64,000 nucleotides of DNA, taken from contig NZ_BAABKV010000001.1 of assembly GCF_039544005.1 (NCBI RefSeq), positions 3,286,001-3,350,000 of the forward strand, in the 5' to 3' direction. This document shows positions 35,798 through 46,266 of the stretch, piece after piece. A model generated the notes under the pieces. The model searched no databases. It was not told the origin of the DNA and was given only the letters and a program-made list of their open reading frames with translations. Position numbers and translations under genes: made by a program. The stretch is from Kitasatospora paranensis (lineage in GTDB: Bacteria > Actinomycetota > Actinomycetes > Streptomycetales > Streptomycetaceae). The number at the start of each line of letters is the position of its first letter. Position 1 is the stretch's first letter.

Positions 35798-38281
35798 TCA
35801 GCACGGACCGAGGTCGCTCCACACGCCCCACTGGCCGGTGGTCGTCGGGTCCTCGCCCTGCGTCCACCACTTGTTGCTGTAGGTGCGGCCCTTCCAGGAC
35901 ACCGTGGTGCCCGCGGTGGCGTACGCCGTCGTCGCGCTCCAGCCCGGCGCGGTGCAGGTGCCGCCGGTCGGGCTCGCGCTCGCGCTCGCCGAGGCGCTGG
36001 TGCTCGCCGAGGCACTGGCACTGGCCGACGGCGACGAGGACGGGGACGCACTCGCCGAGGCCGACGCGCTCGGCGACGCCGACTGCGAGGCGGACGCGCT
36101 CGGCGACGAGGTCGCACCGCTCGCACCGCGGGTCCAGTCGCCCGTCAGGCCGTACAGCGTGCCGCCGACGTTCACCGTCCAGTTCGCCGGGGTCGAGACC
36201 GGCAGGTAGTAGACGAAGTCGATGTCCACCGAGGCACCCGGCGCCAGCGACTGCCAGCTCGGCAGCTTCACCGACACCCGGTTGTAGGTGCCCTTCAGAC
36301 CGCCCACGTTGTTCGCCGCGGTGTTGTCCTGCCGGATCACCGACAGCCCGAAGCCCGACTGGTCCTTGGCGTTGCCCGGAGCGGAGTTGGCGTAGTCGAA
36401 CTGGAACTCCGTACCGCCCGGCAGGGTCAGCGCGGAGTTGTTCACCAGGTGGATCTTGGGGTTGATCGGGTAGTTCGAGTCACCCAGCGCGAAGTTGGTG
36501 AACGACACGTCGATCGGCAGGGTCTGCTGCGGCAGCGCGATCGTGGAGCGCGTCGCGCCGTATGCCGACGCCGCCTTGAATTTGTCGTACATGACCGAGG
36601 TCAGCGTCGAGCCCTGGACGTACTCGCCCTTGCCGCCGTTGGCCGTGGCGTCCCACCGGTAGTCGCCCGCCAGCTCCCAGATCATCGCGCCGCCGGCGCC
36701 CTGCGCCACCACGTAGTCGGCCTTCGCCGCCACCGACTGGTCGTCCTCGGTGGACAGGAACACCTTCTTGGTGCTGTTCCACAGCCACGGCGCGACCAGC
36801 GACGAGCTGTAGTTGCGGGTGTACGTGCCCTGCAGTGCGGTGTCCGTCAGTCCGTACTTCCCCAGGTAGTCCGGGACGACCCCGGCCTCCAGGTTCTTCG
36901 CGTGCCACATCGGGTTGGAGCCCGCCGGGGCCTCCTTGCCGTTGTCGTCCAGGTCGTGCCAGAGGTTGTCGATCCCGACCGCGCCGTCACCACAGGTCGT
37001 CAGCCCCGAACCCGCCGGGCAGGTCGTCGTCGACGCCGTCCCCCACAGGCCGTTGGTGCCACCCGTCACGTTCTTGAACCCGCGCGTGTAGTACGGCAGT
37101 CCGACGTTGATCCGGCCCGCCGGCATCGCCCCGCGGAAGTAGTGGAACGCCCAGTCGGTGTTCAGGTACCCGATCCCGCCGTACTGCGAGGTCCCGTACA
37201 CGTTCGCGGACGCCAGCTCCGCGTCCTTGCCGTCGTCGTACAGCGACGCGTTCGGCCCCACGTACTGGTTCCAGGCGCCGTGCAGGTCGTAGGACATGAT
37301 GTTGACGTAGTCCAGGTACTGCGTCACCTGGAAGGTCTCCATGCCGCGCAGCAGATAGCCCGAGGACGGCGCGGCGACCGACAGCATGTAGTACTTGCCG
37401 TCCGTGGCACCCGCCCGGTCCAGCTTCTCGCGCAGCGTCTTCATCAGCGCCGCATAGCCCTTGACCAGCGAACCGCGCTTGGCGTTGGAGATCGTGGCGT
37501 CCAGCGGGTTGCCCGCGTCCTTCATCGAGGTCGGGTACTCGTAGTCGATGTCCACGCCGTTGAAGCCGTACTTCTTGATGAAGTCGACCGCCGAGGCCGC
37601 GAAGGTGTCGATCCCGGCCTGGTTGACCGAGCCGTCCGCGTTCACCGTCATCCCGTAGAAGCCGCCCGAGGAGATCCGCTTGCCGTCGTCCCCGAGGTAG
37701 CCGCCCGTCTCCGCCCAACCACCGACCGAGATCAGCGTCTTGACGTTCGGGTACTGCATCTTGAACTTCGTCAGCAGGTTGAAGTGGCCCTTGTACGGCA
37801 GGCTCGGGTCCATCTCCGCGCCGGCCACCCCGGGGAAGGTCATCCCGGTCGCCGCGTTCGTCGGACCGTCCGTGCCCACCGACAGCTTGTTGTCACTGCC
37901 GACGTGCCCGAAGGCGTAGTTGAGGTGGGTCACCTTGTCCCACGGGATGTCGTTCACCAGGTAGGCGGGCGTGCCGTCCTGCCCGGTGCGCCAGCCTGTG
38001 AAGTAGCCGATGATCCGGCGCTGGTGGTCGGCGCCCATCTTCTCGCGGCCCGCCGCGTCGTACACGTCGCAGTAGGGCACGTCCACGCCGGGCGTGCTGT
38101 ACATCCCGTCCGGACGACAGGACTGGTTGTCGGCCGCGGCCTGCGAGGGCGACGCGCCGAGCGTCGCCACCAGCAGCCCGGCCAGCGACACCGCGGCCGT
38201 CACGGCGAACGACGCCCGCCGGCCGGAGAGCCTGCGGCGGCCCGTGACGGGACGCTGCGCCGTCAGGGTTCGGTTCAACAC
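35798..38281 (-). CDS. GH18 chitinase with C-terminal CBM5/12
   Basis: Secreted endochitinase of 827 residues. A long signal peptide ends ASPSQAAA. The GH18 barrel has the [10 protein letters not shown] strand and the catalytic [11 protein letters not shown] with proton-donor Glu near residue 248, and [13 protein letters not shown] downstream. After about residue 560 comes a beta-rich domain ([20 protein letters not shown]) of the type following actinobacterial chitinase domains. A Ser/Ala linker of about 60 residues is next, then a compact chitin-binding module [16 protein letters not shown] to [13 protein letters not shown] 38281 has GGAGG 5 bp upstream; extension to 38380 is not supported. 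Two DasR-like boxes stand 135-170 bp upstream, so GlcNAc control is likely. Confidence 0.95.
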   Translation of the reverse strand: MLNRTLTAQRPVTGRRRLSGRRASFAVTAAVSLAGLLVATLGASPSQAAADNQSCRPDGMYSTPGVDVPYCDVYDAAGREKMGADHQRRIIGYFTGWRTGQDGTPAYLVNDIPWDKVTHLNYAFGHVGSDNKLSVGTDGPTNAATGMTFPGVAGAEMDPSLPYKGHFNLLTKFKMQYPNVKTLISVGGWAETGGYLGDDGKRISSGGFYGMTVNADGSVNQAGIDTFAASAVDFIKKYGFNGVDIDYEYPTSMKDAGNPLDATISNAKRGSLVKGYAALMKTLREKLDRAGATDGKYYMLSVAAPSSGYLLRGMETFQVTQYLDYVNIMSYDLHGAWNQYVGPNASLYDDGKDAELASANVYGTSQYGGIGYLNTDWAFHYFRGAMPAGRINVGLPYYTRGFKNVTGGTNGLWGTASTTTCPAGSGLTTCGDGAVGIDNLWHDLDDNGKEAPAGSNPMWHAKNLEAGVVPDYLGKYGLTDTALQGTYTRNYSSSLVAPWLWNSTKKVFLSTEDDQSVAAKADYVVAQGAGGAMIWELAGDYRWDATANGGKGEYVQGSTLTSVMYDKFKAASAYGATRSTIALPQQTLPIDVSFTNFALGDSNYPINPKIHLVNNSALTLPGGTEFQFDYANSAPGNAKDQSGFGLSVIRQDNTAANNVGGLKGTYNRVSVKLPSWQSLAPGASVDIDFVYYLPVSTPANWTVNVGGTLYGLTGDWTRGASGATSSPSASASQSASPSASASASASPSSSPSASASASASTSASASASASPTGGTCTAPGWSATTAYATAGTTVSWKGRTYSNKWWTQGEDPTTTGQWGVWSDLGPC

Positions 38282-38654
38282 TCGGTCCTCCAGGAGAGAG
38301 TGTCGGCGCGCCCGGGTGAGGGGACGGGCGCGCAAGTGGGGGAGGGTCGGACACACCGCGGCCGACCCACCGTCAACCACCCGGCCGCCCGCACCACAGA
38401 GTGCGCCGAAGCTATGTGGTCTGGACCACCCAGGTCAATAGGTCTGTACCAACAAGCTGTTGAAGCCCCCTCGCGACCAGCCCCGGGTCAGGCTCGGCGC
38501 CCCCGCCCCGCGCCCGGGCGAAGCCCACCGGTCGGGGCACGGCGCCGACACCCCGCGCATCACGGGGGCCGCGGACGGACCGCGGGCGCACTGCGCGCCG
38601 GAGCGACCCGCCGATCCACCGGGGTCCGCCTGTAGCATACTGACTGCAACACAA
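38282..38654. other. Chitinase promoter region to tRNA-Leu
   Basis: No gene. It contains the paired DasR-like boxes at 38416-38451 controlling the minus-strand chitinase, and the tRNA promoter with TAGCAT near 38634-38639 about 16 bp before the tRNA. Confidence 0.5.
38416..38451 (-). promoter_or_regulatory. Pair of DasR-like (dre) boxes, chitinase promoter
   Basis: GTGGTCTGGACCAC (38416-38429) is a perfect palindromic match to the TGGTCTNNACCA core of the DasR operator. A second copy, AGGTCTGTACCA (38440-38451), matches 11 of 12 core bases in direct orientation about 23 bp away. Streptomyces chitinase promoters are known to carry such direct repeats. Confidence 0.75.
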
Positions 38655-38736
38655 GCGGCCGTGGCGCAAAGGCGACGCAAACGGTTTAGGTCCGTTGGCC
38701 CGTGAGGGCTTGAGGGTTCGAATCCCTTCGGCCGCA
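38655..38736 (+). tRNA. tRNA-Leu (anticodon TAG)
   Basis: Full cloverleaf: acceptor GCGGCCG/CGGCCGC, anticodon arm ACGG-TTTAGGT-CCGT with anticodon TAG at 38687-38689, a long class II variable arm (GGCCCGTGAGGGCT) and T arm GAGGG-TTCGAAT-CCCTT. It reads CTA and probably other CUN leucine codons. The 3' CCA is not encoded. A strong terminator follows. Confidence 0.96.
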
Positions 38737-38756
38737 CAGAGTACGGCTGAGAATCG

Positions 38757-38791
38757 AAGGCCCGCTCGGGGAGTCCTCCCGAGCGGGCCTT
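38757..38791. terminator. Terminator between tRNA-Leu and rdgB
   Basis: AAGGCCCGCTCGGG pairs perfectly over 14 bp with CCCGAGCGGGCCTT around GAGTCCT. It ends the tRNA transcript and, from the other side, the convergent rdgB operon. Confidence 0.88.
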
Positions 38792-38801
38792 CGTCGTCCG
38801 G

Positions 38802-39410
38802 TCAGCCCAGCAGTTCCCGTACGACGGGTGCCAGGGCGCGGAAGGCCTGGCCGCGGTGGCTGATGGCGTTCTTCTCGGCCGCGGTCAGCTCGGCGCACGT
38901 CCGGGTCTCGCCCAGCGGCTGGAGGATCGGGTCGTAGCCGAAGCCGCCGTCGCCCGCCGGCGCGGTGCGCAGGGTGCCGAGCAGCCGGCCCTCGACGACG
39001 CGCTCGGTGCCGTCGGGGAGGGCGAAGGCGGCGGCGCAGGCGAAGTGCGCGGCGCGGTGCGGGTCGGCGATGTCGGAGAGCTGGGCGAGCAGCAGGTCGA
39101 GGTTGGCGCGGTCGTCGCCGTGCTTGCCGGCCCAGCGGGCGGAGAAGATGCCGGGGGCGCCGCCGAGGACGTCGACGCAGAGCCCCGAGTCGTCGGCGAC
39201 GGCGGGCAGGCCGGTGGCGCGGGCGAGGGCGTGGGCCTTGAGGAGGGCGTTCTCGGCGAAGGTGACGCCGGTCTCGGGGACGTCCGGGATCTCGGGGTAG
39301 GCGTCGGCTCCGACGAGTTCGACGTCGAGGCCGGCGGCGCCGAGGATGTCGCGGAGTTCGCCGACCTTGTGGCGGTTCCGGGTGGCGAGGACGAGTCGTC
39401 GGGTGGTCAT
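38802..39410 (-). CDS. rdgB: RdgB/HAM1 dITP/XTP pyrophosphatase
   Basis: House-cleaning enzyme of 202 residues hydrolysing non-canonical purine NTPs (ITP, dITP, XTP) to monophosphates. The opening VLATRNRHKVGELRDIL, the TFAENALLKAHALA helix, the ADDSGLCVDVLGGAPGIFSARWAG active-site block, GYDPIL and NAISHRGQAF are all present. It starts at ATG 39410. It follows RNase PH and a small lipoprotein gene on the same strand, a common actinobacterial arrangement. Confidence 0.96.
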   Translation of the reverse strand: MTTRRLVLATRNRHKVGELRDILGAAGLDVELVGADAYPEIPDVPETGVTFAENALLKAHALARATGLPAVADDSGLCVDVLGGAPGIFSARWAGKHGDDRANLDLLLAQLSDIADPHRAAHFACAAAFALPDGTERVVEGRLLGTLRTAPAGDGGFGYDPILQPLGETRTCAELTAAEKNAISHRGQAFRALAPVVRELLG

Positions 39411-39430
39411 GTGCCCACCCTAGTGACTTG

Positions 39431-39820
39431 TCAGCCGGTGCAGGCCTTGGTGAGGTTGCCCGCGGCGTCGCCGAGCGGCTTGAGGTCGGGGACCTGCTTG
39501 TTGTCGATGGCCTGCTGGGCTTTGTCGACCTGGGTCTGGAGGTCGGTCACGGCCTTGGCCACGTCGGTGTCACTGGAGTTGCGGCCGAGCTGGTCGAGGT
39601 CGGTGCGGAGCTTCTGCAGGGCCTGGCCGGCGGCGGTGGGGTCGCCGGCGGCGTTGTTGAAGGCGCTGCCCGCGGCGGAGACGTCCCCGGTGATGCGGAC
39701 GGCGGTGTTGCCGCAGTCGACGGCACGCTGGACGGCGGAGCAGCTGACGGCGCTCAGCGGGAGGAGCAGGATGAGGCCGGCCACGGCGAGCGTGGCGGAG
39801 CGGGTGAGCCTGTCCGGCAT
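39431..39820 (-). CDS. Small putative lipoprotein
   Basis: 129 residues with signal peptide and lipobox LSAVSC, so probably anchored outside the membrane. The mature part has two further Cys (VDCGNTAV and TKACTG at the C-terminus), which could form a disulphide, and two helices including [11 protein letters not shown] and [11 protein letters not shown]-like heptads. It lies between RNase PH and rdgB, 20 bp before the latter, probably one transcript. No function recognised. Confidence 0.8.
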   Translation of the reverse strand: MPDRLTRSATLAVAGLILLLPLSAVSCSAVQRAVDCGNTAVRITGDVSAAGSAFNNAAGDPTAAGQALQKLRTDLDQLGRNSSDTDVAKAVTDLQTQVDKAQQAIDNKQVPDLKPLGDAAGNLTKACTG

Positions 39821-39948
39821 CGGGTCCTCCGGTGAGGGGGCGTCGACTGGTCCGCTGTGGGGGACGGCCGGTGGGCTGCCCGTGGTTCCGAACGGTACGG
39901 GCTGCGGGCGCGCCGTGTACAGGATGCGCGCCCGCCGCCCGGGGTGGT

Positions 39949-40681
<733 letters not shown>

Positions 40682-40766
40682 AGGCACCGAGCCTAGCCGC
40701 TGCGGGACGGCCGCGGCCCCGTCGACCGGGGTGGGTCGGCGGGGCCGCGGGGTGGGGGCCGTCAGG

Positions 40767-41000
40767 TCACATCATGTCTTCGATGTCGGCGGCGATGGGG
40801 TCGGCGTCGGTGCCGATGACGACCTGGATGGCGGTGCCCATCTTGACGACGCCGTGGGCGCCGGCGGCCTTGAGGGCGGCTTCGTCGACGAGGGAGGCGT
40901 CCTTGACCTCGGTGCGCAGGCGGGTGATGCAGCCCTCGACCTCTTCGATGTTGTCGATCCCGCCGAGGCCGGCGACGATCTTCTCAGCCTTGCTGGCCAT
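40767..41000 (-). CDS. nagF: GlcNAc PTS EIIB component
   Basis: Phosphocarrier of the N-acetylglucosamine phosphotransferase system, 77 residues. The EIIB motif [16 protein letters not shown] carries phospho-Cys24; [21 protein letters not shown] and [19 protein letters not shown] complete the domain. It takes phosphate from EIIA(Crr) and passes it to sugar bound by NagE2. ATG 41000 has GGGAGAA upstream. It is divergent from nagE1, with a DasR-like box between them. The name follows the S. coelicolor arrangement. Confidence 0.92.
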   Translation of the reverse strand: MASKAEKIVAGLGGIDNIEEVEGCITRLRTEVKDASLVDEAALKAAGAHGVVKMGTAIQVVIGTDADPIAADIEDMM

Positions 41001-41249
41001 GTCTTTCTCCCTGTGTCTCGGCTGTCCGGCGGTGCCGCCGGGTGCCGTCCTGCGTCGGTGCGGTGGTGCGGCCGGTGGTGACGCGGGTTCAGGTGGCGCG
41101 CTGCCCGGCAGCGCGTCCAGCATCACCCGTTCCGTCACGGTCTGCCATGTAAGTCCACTTTTGGCCCAGCTCGGCGCGCGCGCCCGGCCGGGGCCGCCGG
41201 AGGATGACGATCATCGGGACCGCGGCCCGAGCTCCCGCCTGCCTCCGCA

Positions 41250-41265
41250 AGTGGTCTACACCAAT
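41250..41265. promoter_or_regulatory. DasR-like (dre) box, nagF/nagE1
   Basis: AGTGGTCTACACCAAT matches the DasR operator consensus ACTGGTCTACACCATT at 14 of 16 bases. It lies in the divergent space, 250 bp before nagF and 134 bp before nagE1, and may control both. Confidence 0.82.
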
Positions 41266-41398
41266 ATAGGTGCACTCCGGACAACGAGGGACGGACCCCC
41301 GGTGTTCCGCGGCCCGCCCGCCGGCGCCGCACGCCGCGGTCGCGGCGCGGCGGCGACAGCGGTGACGGTACAGCGGCCAGGGCACTCGGAGGGCACGG

Positions 41399-42691
41399 AT
41401 GAGCACAGCGGACGCGGCGATTCCCGAAACACCGTGGTGGCACACCTTCTACGGCGGGCTGCAGAAGATGGGCCGGAGCCTCCAGCTCCCGGTGGCCGTC
41501 CTGCCCGCCGCCGGCATCCTCAACCGGCTGGGCCAGCCGGACGTCTTCGGCGCGGACGGCCTGGGCTGGGACAACCTCGCCAAGGTCTTCGCCGCGGCCG
41601 GCGGCGCCCTGCTGGACTCCTCGCTCGGCCTGCCGCTGCTGTTCTGCATCGGCGTGGCGATCGGCATGGCCAAGAAGGCGGACGGCTCGACGGCGCTCGC
41701 CGCGGTCGTCGGCTTCCTGGTCTACTACGCCGTGCTGCACGCCTTCCCGCAGAAGTGCACCCCGCCGACGGTGCTGCTCGGCAACCAGTGCGTGGACGTG
41801 AAGTCGCTGAAGGCCGCCGCGGCGAGCTACCAGAACCCGGGCGTGCTGGGCGGCATCCTGATGGGCCTGCTCACGGCCTGGCTGTGGGTGCGCTTCCACC
41901 GCACGCGACTGGTGGACTGGCTGGGCTTCTTCAACGGCCGCCGGCTCGTACCGATGATCACCGCGCTGACGGGCCTGATCCTGGCCTGCCTGGGGCTGTG
42001 GGTGTGGCCGCCGGTCGGCCACGGCCTGACCTCCTTCAGCCAGTGGCTGTCCGACCTGGGCGCGATCGGCTCGGGGATCTTCGGCGTCGCCAACCGCGCC
42101 CTGCTGCTGGTCGGCATGCACCAGCTGCTGAACACCTTCGTCTGGTTCCAGTTCGGCGACTACACCAAGCCGGGCACCGGCGAGGTGGTGCACGGCGACA
42201 TCCCGCGCTTCCTGGCGGGCGACCCGACAGCCGGCCAGTTCACCTCCGGCTTCTTCCCGATCATGATGTTCGCGCTGCCCGCCGCGGCGATGGCGATCGC
42301 CCACTCGGCCAAGCCGCACCGGCGCAAGGAGATCTACGGCCTGATGACCTCGGTCGCGCTGACCAGCTTCGTGACCGGCATCACCGAGCCGATCGAGTAC
42401 TCGTTCGCCTACATCGCACCCGCCCTGTTCGCCCTCCACGCCCTGCTGACCGGCGCCTCGATGGCGGTGACCTGGGGCCTCGGGGTGCACGACGGATTCA
42501 GCTTCTCGGCCGGCCTGATCGACTACGGCCTGAACTGGGGGCTGGCGACGAAACCGTGGCTGATCATCCCGATCGGCCTGGCCTTCGCCGTCGTGTACTA
42601 CGCCCTGTTCCGATTCGTCATCGTGCACTTCAATCTGAAGACACCGGGCCGCGAGGACGACGACCAGGTGGAGGACGTGACGAAGGCCTAG
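41399..42691 (+). CDS. nagE1: GlcNAc PTS EIIC permease, copy 1
   Basis: Membrane permease of 430 residues. GlcNAc-type EIIC features: LQKMGRSLQLPVAVLPAAGI, AKKADGSTALAAVVGFLVYY, LVDWLGFFNGRRLVPMITAL, PIMMFALPAAAMAIAHSAKP, the substrate-loop motif GITEPIEYSF and a C-terminal tail LKTPGREDDDQ. It is highly similar to NagE2 across its length. An extra loop with Cys (QKCTPPTVLLGNQC) distinguishes it. ATG 41399 has GGAGG 8 bp upstream. Confidence 0.94.
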   Translation: MSTADAAIPETPWWHTFYGGLQKMGRSLQLPVAVLPAAGILNRLGQPDVFGADGLGWDNLAKVFAAAGGALLDSSLGLPLLFCIGVAIGMAKKADGSTALAAVVGFLVYYAVLHAFPQKCTPPTVLLGNQCVDVKSLKAAAASYQNPGVLGGILMGLLTAWLWVRFHRTRLVDWLGFFNGRRLVPMITALTGLILACLGLWVWPPVGHGLTSFSQWLSDLGAIGSGIFGVANRALLLVGMHQLLNTFVWFQFGDYTKPGTGEVVHGDIPRFLAGDPTAGQFTSGFFPIMMFALPAAAMAIAHSAKPHRRKEIYGLMTSVALTSFVTGITEPIEYSFAYIAPALFALHALLTGASMAVTWGLGVHDGFSFSAGLIDYGLNWGLATKPWLIIPIGLAFAVVYYALFRFVIVHFNLKTPGREDDDQVEDVTKA

Positions 42692-42840
42692 CACGGCCAC
42701 TGGCCATTTGTTGCGCAACTCGCCAAAATCTCTGTAACGGCGGGTAATCAAGATCGCCGATCCGCAACAAGGTTTCGATTTCATAGCGCTTCCGACCTGC
42801 AATGCTTTCCGCCCTTCCCCCTCCGTCGGATGCATGTTAG

Positions 42841-42876
42841 AAACTGGTCTACACCACTCGTGGTGTAGACCAGTTT
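42841..42876. promoter_or_regulatory. Two DasR-like boxes as a perfect 17-2-17 inverted repeat
   Basis: AAACTGGTCTACACCAC is followed after TC by its exact reverse complement. Each arm is a full dre sequence, so the site presents two head-to-head DasR operators 55 bp before nagE2. The same structure could form a hairpin in RNA and also act to end nagE1 transcripts. Confidence 0.85.
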
Positions 42877-42931
42877 GCGTGTCGGGCCCCCGATGCACCC
42901 CACCGACCGCCTGTCGTTAGGAACCATCCCC

Positions 42932-44206
42932 ATGAGTACGACTGCGCAGGCACCGGCGCCCGCTGCGGCGCCGGGCCCCTCCCAGGCGAAGAAGATCGGC
43001 CAGAGCACCCTCCAGGGCCTGCAGAAGATCGGCCGGAGCCTCCAGCTGCCGATCGCCGTCCTGCCGGCGGCGGGCCTGCTGCTGCGTCTTGGCCAGGACG
43101 ACGTCTTCGGCAAGGACGGCCTCGGCTGGGACAAGGTCGCCGCGGTGTTCAGCACGGCCGGCGACGCCGTGTTCAGCAACCTCCCGCTGCTGTTCGCGGT
43201 GGGCATCGCCATCGGCTTCGCCAAGAAGGCGGACGGCTCGACCGCGCTCGCCGCCCTGGTCGGCTTCCTGGTGTACAAGAACGTGCTGACCGCGTTCCCG
43301 ATCACCGAGGGTCACATCGCCGACGGCAAGTGGGTGGGCCCCACGTACCAGAACCCCGGTGTGCTCGGCGGCATCGTGATCGGCCTGCTCAGCGCCGTGC
43401 TCTGGCAGAAGTTCCACCGCACCAGGCTGGTCGACTGGCTCGGCTTCTTCAACGGCCGCCGCCTCGTGCCGATCATCATGGCCTTCGTGGGCACCGCCGT
43501 CGGCGTGGTCTTCGCCCTGCTCTGGGGCCCGGTCGGCGACGCCATCGGCCACCTGAACAACAGCCTGATCGGCGCCGGCGCGCTCGGCGCGGGCGCGTTC
43601 GGCCTGATCAACCGCGGTCTGCTGCCGGTCGGCATGCACCAGTTCGTCAACTCCTACGCCTGGTTCCAGACGGGTGACTTCACCAAGGCCGACGGCACCG
43701 TGGTGCACGGCGACCTGACCCGCTACTTCGCGGGCGACCCGACCGCCGGCCAGTTCATGTCCGGCTTCTTCCCGATCATGATGTTCGCGCTGCCCGCCGC
43801 CGCGCTGGCCATCGCGCACGCCGCCCGCCCGGAGCGCCGCAAGGCCGTCATGGGCATGATGATGTCGCTGGCGCTGACCTCGTTCGTCACCGGTGTCACC
43901 GAGCCGATCGAGTTCGCCTTCCTGTTCATCGCGCCGGTCCTGTTCGCCATCCACGCGGTGCTCACCGCGGTCTCCATGGCCGTCACCTGGGCGCTCGGCG
44001 TGCACGCCGGCTTCACCTTCTCGGCCGGCCTGATCGACTACGCGCTGGGCTTCAGCAAGGCGACCCACCCGCTGCTGATCATCCCGATCGGCCTGGTCTT
44101 CGCCGCGCTGTACTACGTGCTCTTCCGCTTCGCGATCACCAAGTTCAACCTCAAGACCCCCGGTCGCGAGGACGAGGGCGAGATCGAGGACGTCACCAAG
44201 GCCTGA
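42932..44206 (+). CDS. nagE2: GlcNAc PTS EIIC permease, copy 2
   Basis: Membrane permease of 424 residues that imports N-acetylglucosamine with phosphorylation. Core features: LQKIGRSLQLPIAVLPAAGL, AKKADGSTALAALVGFLVY, LVDWLGFFNGRRLVPIIM, GFFPIMMFALPAAALAIAHA and GVTEPIEFAF. The C-terminus is NLKTPGREDEGEIEDVTKA, nearly the same as NagE1. ATG 42932 has AGGA about 9 bp upstream; the frame from 42875 starts inside the operator region and is rejected. In S. coelicolor the equivalent gene encodes the main GlcNAc permease. Confidence 0.95.
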   Translation: MSTTAQAPAPAAAPGPSQAKKIGQSTLQGLQKIGRSLQLPIAVLPAAGLLLRLGQDDVFGKDGLGWDKVAAVFSTAGDAVFSNLPLLFAVGIAIGFAKKADGSTALAALVGFLVYKNVLTAFPITEGHIADGKWVGPTYQNPGVLGGIVIGLLSAVLWQKFHRTRLVDWLGFFNGRRLVPIIMAFVGTAVGVVFALLWGPVGDAIGHLNNSLIGAGALGAGAFGLINRGLLPVGMHQFVNSYAWFQTGDFTKADGTVVHGDLTRYFAGDPTAGQFMSGFFPIMMFALPAAALAIAHAARPERRKAVMGMMMSLALTSFVTGVTEPIEFAFLFIAPVLFAIHAVLTAVSMAVTWALGVHAGFTFSAGLIDYALGFSKATHPLLIIPIGLVFAALYYVLFRFAITKFNLKTPGREDEGEIEDVTKA

Positions 44207-44224
44207 CGCACCACCGCTCCCCCA

Positions 44225-44259
44225 GCGGACCCCGCCCGACTGCTCCGGGCGGGGTCCGC
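44225..44259. terminator. Bidirectional terminator after nagE2
   Basis: GCGGACCCCGCCCG pairs perfectly over 14 bp with CGGGCGGGGTCCGC around ACTGCTC. It separates nagE2 from the convergent regulator gene. Confidence 0.9.
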
Positions 44260-44275
44260 CGCGTTGTGCCCGTCC

Positions 44276-45221
44276 TCAGATCCAGCCCAGCCGGGCCGCG
44301 TGCACGCCCGCCTGGAAGCGGCTCTGGGCGCCGAGGTCGGTGGTGAGGTCGGCGACCAGCCGGCGGACCGTCCGCTCGGAGATCTCCAGCTTCCGGGCGA
44401 TCGCCTGGTCGGTGAGGCCCGCCGCGAGCAGCCGCAGCACCTCCCGGTGCCGGTCGTCGGGCACCGGGCGGCCCAGCAGGTCCGGGGGCACCCAGGCGGC
44501 GGCCCAGAAGTACTCGAACAGCTCGCGGACGAGGGCGAGCACCGCGGCGTCCCGGACGACCAGGGCCGTGTCCGGCGCGCCGCCGGGCGCGGGCAGCACC
44601 GCGAGGGTGGTGTCGACCGCGATCAGCCACAGCGGCAGGCTGTGCGCGACCCGGATGCCCGCGCCGGCCGCGGTGAGCTCCTGGACGTGGGCGAGCACGG
44701 CTCCGTGGCGCAGCGCGGCCGCCGGGTAGACGGTGCGCAGCCGTACCCCGTGGTCGAGGGCGATCCGTTCCCGGGCGAGCTTGCCGTCGAGGGCGGCCGG
44801 GGAGGGTCCTGGCCGGGGCGCAGGGAGAGGGCCTCGGTGCGGGCGCCGCGGGCGGCGTCCTCCAGGAGGGCGGCGATGCGGTCGGCGCCGTGGACGAGTT
44901 CGTGGGTCGGCGGGCCGGGTTGCAGGGGAGGTAGTGGCTGTGCAGCCGGGCGATGCCGTCGCCGGTGCGGCGGGCCGCGGCGAAGAGTTCGCCGAGGGTG
45001 CTGTCGGCGTCGCCGAGGAGTTGGCGGACGGCGGTGGCGACCGAGACGGCGGCGAGGCCGCTGCCGGTGCCGGTGGTGGGCTGGAGCAGTCCGAGGCGGC
45101 GGAGTTCGGCGACCGCCGCATCGAACTCGTGCTCAGGCCAGCCGAGTTCGTCGCGCAGGTGGGGCAGCGGCCGGGCCGGGTCGGCGAGCAGCGTGCGGTA
45201 GAGGGCGGTGCTGTTCTCCAC
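44276..45221 (-). CDS. LuxR-type helix-turn-helix regulator, two frame breaks
   Basis: About 315 residues. The N-terminal part resembles a winged-helix/TrmB-like domain (LYRTLLADPARPLPHLRDEL, AAVAELRRLGLL). A middle phospholipase-D-like or sensor region includes RIALDHGVRLRTVYP. The C-terminal GerE/LuxR helix-turn-helix is EVLRLLAAGLTDQAIARKLE with SERTVRRLVADLTTDLGA. Breaks lie at G-runs 44925-44928 and 44799-44802. GTG 45221 is favoured because GACTAT, a -10-like hexamer, lies about 10 bp upstream (leaderless); ATG 45299 is an alternative. Effector and targets are unknown; the divergent aminotransferase is a candidate target by position. Confidence 0.85.
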
Positions 45222-45361
45222 GGCGGCGACGATAGTCAGCCATTCGCCATCCGGACGTCGAATTTCGCCATTCGAGACGGTCGATCCGGTCCCGGCCATG
45301 GCCGGTTCCGGCGGGTCGCGGGGGCGGTCGGGATGCGGGGCGCGCCGCCAGGATGGGCGGC

Positions 45362-46266
45362 ATGGCGATTTCCGAGGCTCCCGTGATCTGGTTCGACGGC
45401 GCGCTGGTCCCCTGGCGGGACGCGCGGATCCATGTGCTCACGCACGGGCTGCACTACGGCACCGGGGTGCTGGAGGGCACCCGGGTCTTCGACACGGCGG
45501 ACGGCCCGGCGGTGTTCCGGCTGGAGGACCATCTGCGCCGGCTGGAGCGCAGTGCCCGGATGCTGCGGCTGCCGTTGCCGCAGAGCACCGGGGAGCTGGC
45601 CGCGGCCACCGTGGAGCTCGTCCGGGCGAACGGGCACCGCGAGTGCTACGTCCGGCACTTCGCGTTCCTCGGGTACGGGGCGATGGGGCTGGACATGCGC
45701 AGCTCCCCCACCACGACGGTGATCGCGTCCTGGGAGTGGCCGGCGTACCTGGGCGGGGAGCCGTTGCGGCTGAAGACGAGCAGCTGGCGGCGGAACGATC
45801 CGAACAGCGTGCCGCCGGCGGCGAAGGCGACCGGGCCGTACCTGAACTCGGCGCTGGCCCGGCGGGAGGCGACCGACGCGGGGTACGACGAGGCGCTGAT
45901 GCTGGCCGCGGACGGCACGGTCAGCGAGTGCAGCACGGAGAACGTGTTCACGGTGCACGGCGGGGTGCTGCGCACTCCCCGGCGGCGGCGGGCGCGCTGG
46001 AGGGCATCACCCAGGACACGGTGCTGGCGCTGGCGCGGGACCTGGGGGTGGAGGTGCGGGTGGAGAGCCTGCTGCGCTCCGACCTGTACGCGGCGGACGA
46101 GGTGTTCGTCTGCGGGACGGCGGCCGGGGTGGTGCCGGTCGGCTCGGTGGACGACCGGGAGTTGCCGTCCGCACCGGGCGACGTGACGAAGCGTCTGGCG
46201 GATGCGTACCGGGCGGCGGTGAGCGGCGAGGACCTGCGCCACCGGGGGTGGCTGACGCTGGTCTAG
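45362..46266 (+). CDS. Class IV aminotransferase (branched-chain/aminodeoxychorismate-lyase type), one frame break
   Basis: PLP enzyme of about 301 residues. VIWFDGALVPWRDARIHVLTHGLHYG and GVLEGTRVF open the family fold; the PLP Lys lies in PPAAKATGPYLNSALARREA; EALMLAADGTVSECSTENVF and EGITQDTVLALARDLG form the phosphate-binding part. The HGLHYG and KATGPYLNS patterns favour branched-chain aminotransferase (IlvE-like) over aminodeoxychorismate lyase, but this is not certain. The frame breaks after GGVLRTP; one C restored in the run at 45977-45980 gives PAAAGALEG. Its stop overlaps that of the next gene on a shared CTAG. Confidence 0.87.

Noticed and set aside
38655-38736. tRNA-Leu as integration site of a mobile element
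   Set aside because: No integrase, no repeated 3' tRNA end and flanking genes are housekeeping in a conserved order.
42841-42876. Simple intrinsic terminator only
   Set aside because: Each arm is a complete DasR operator sequence placed before nagE2, so regulation explains it better, though a dual role remains open.
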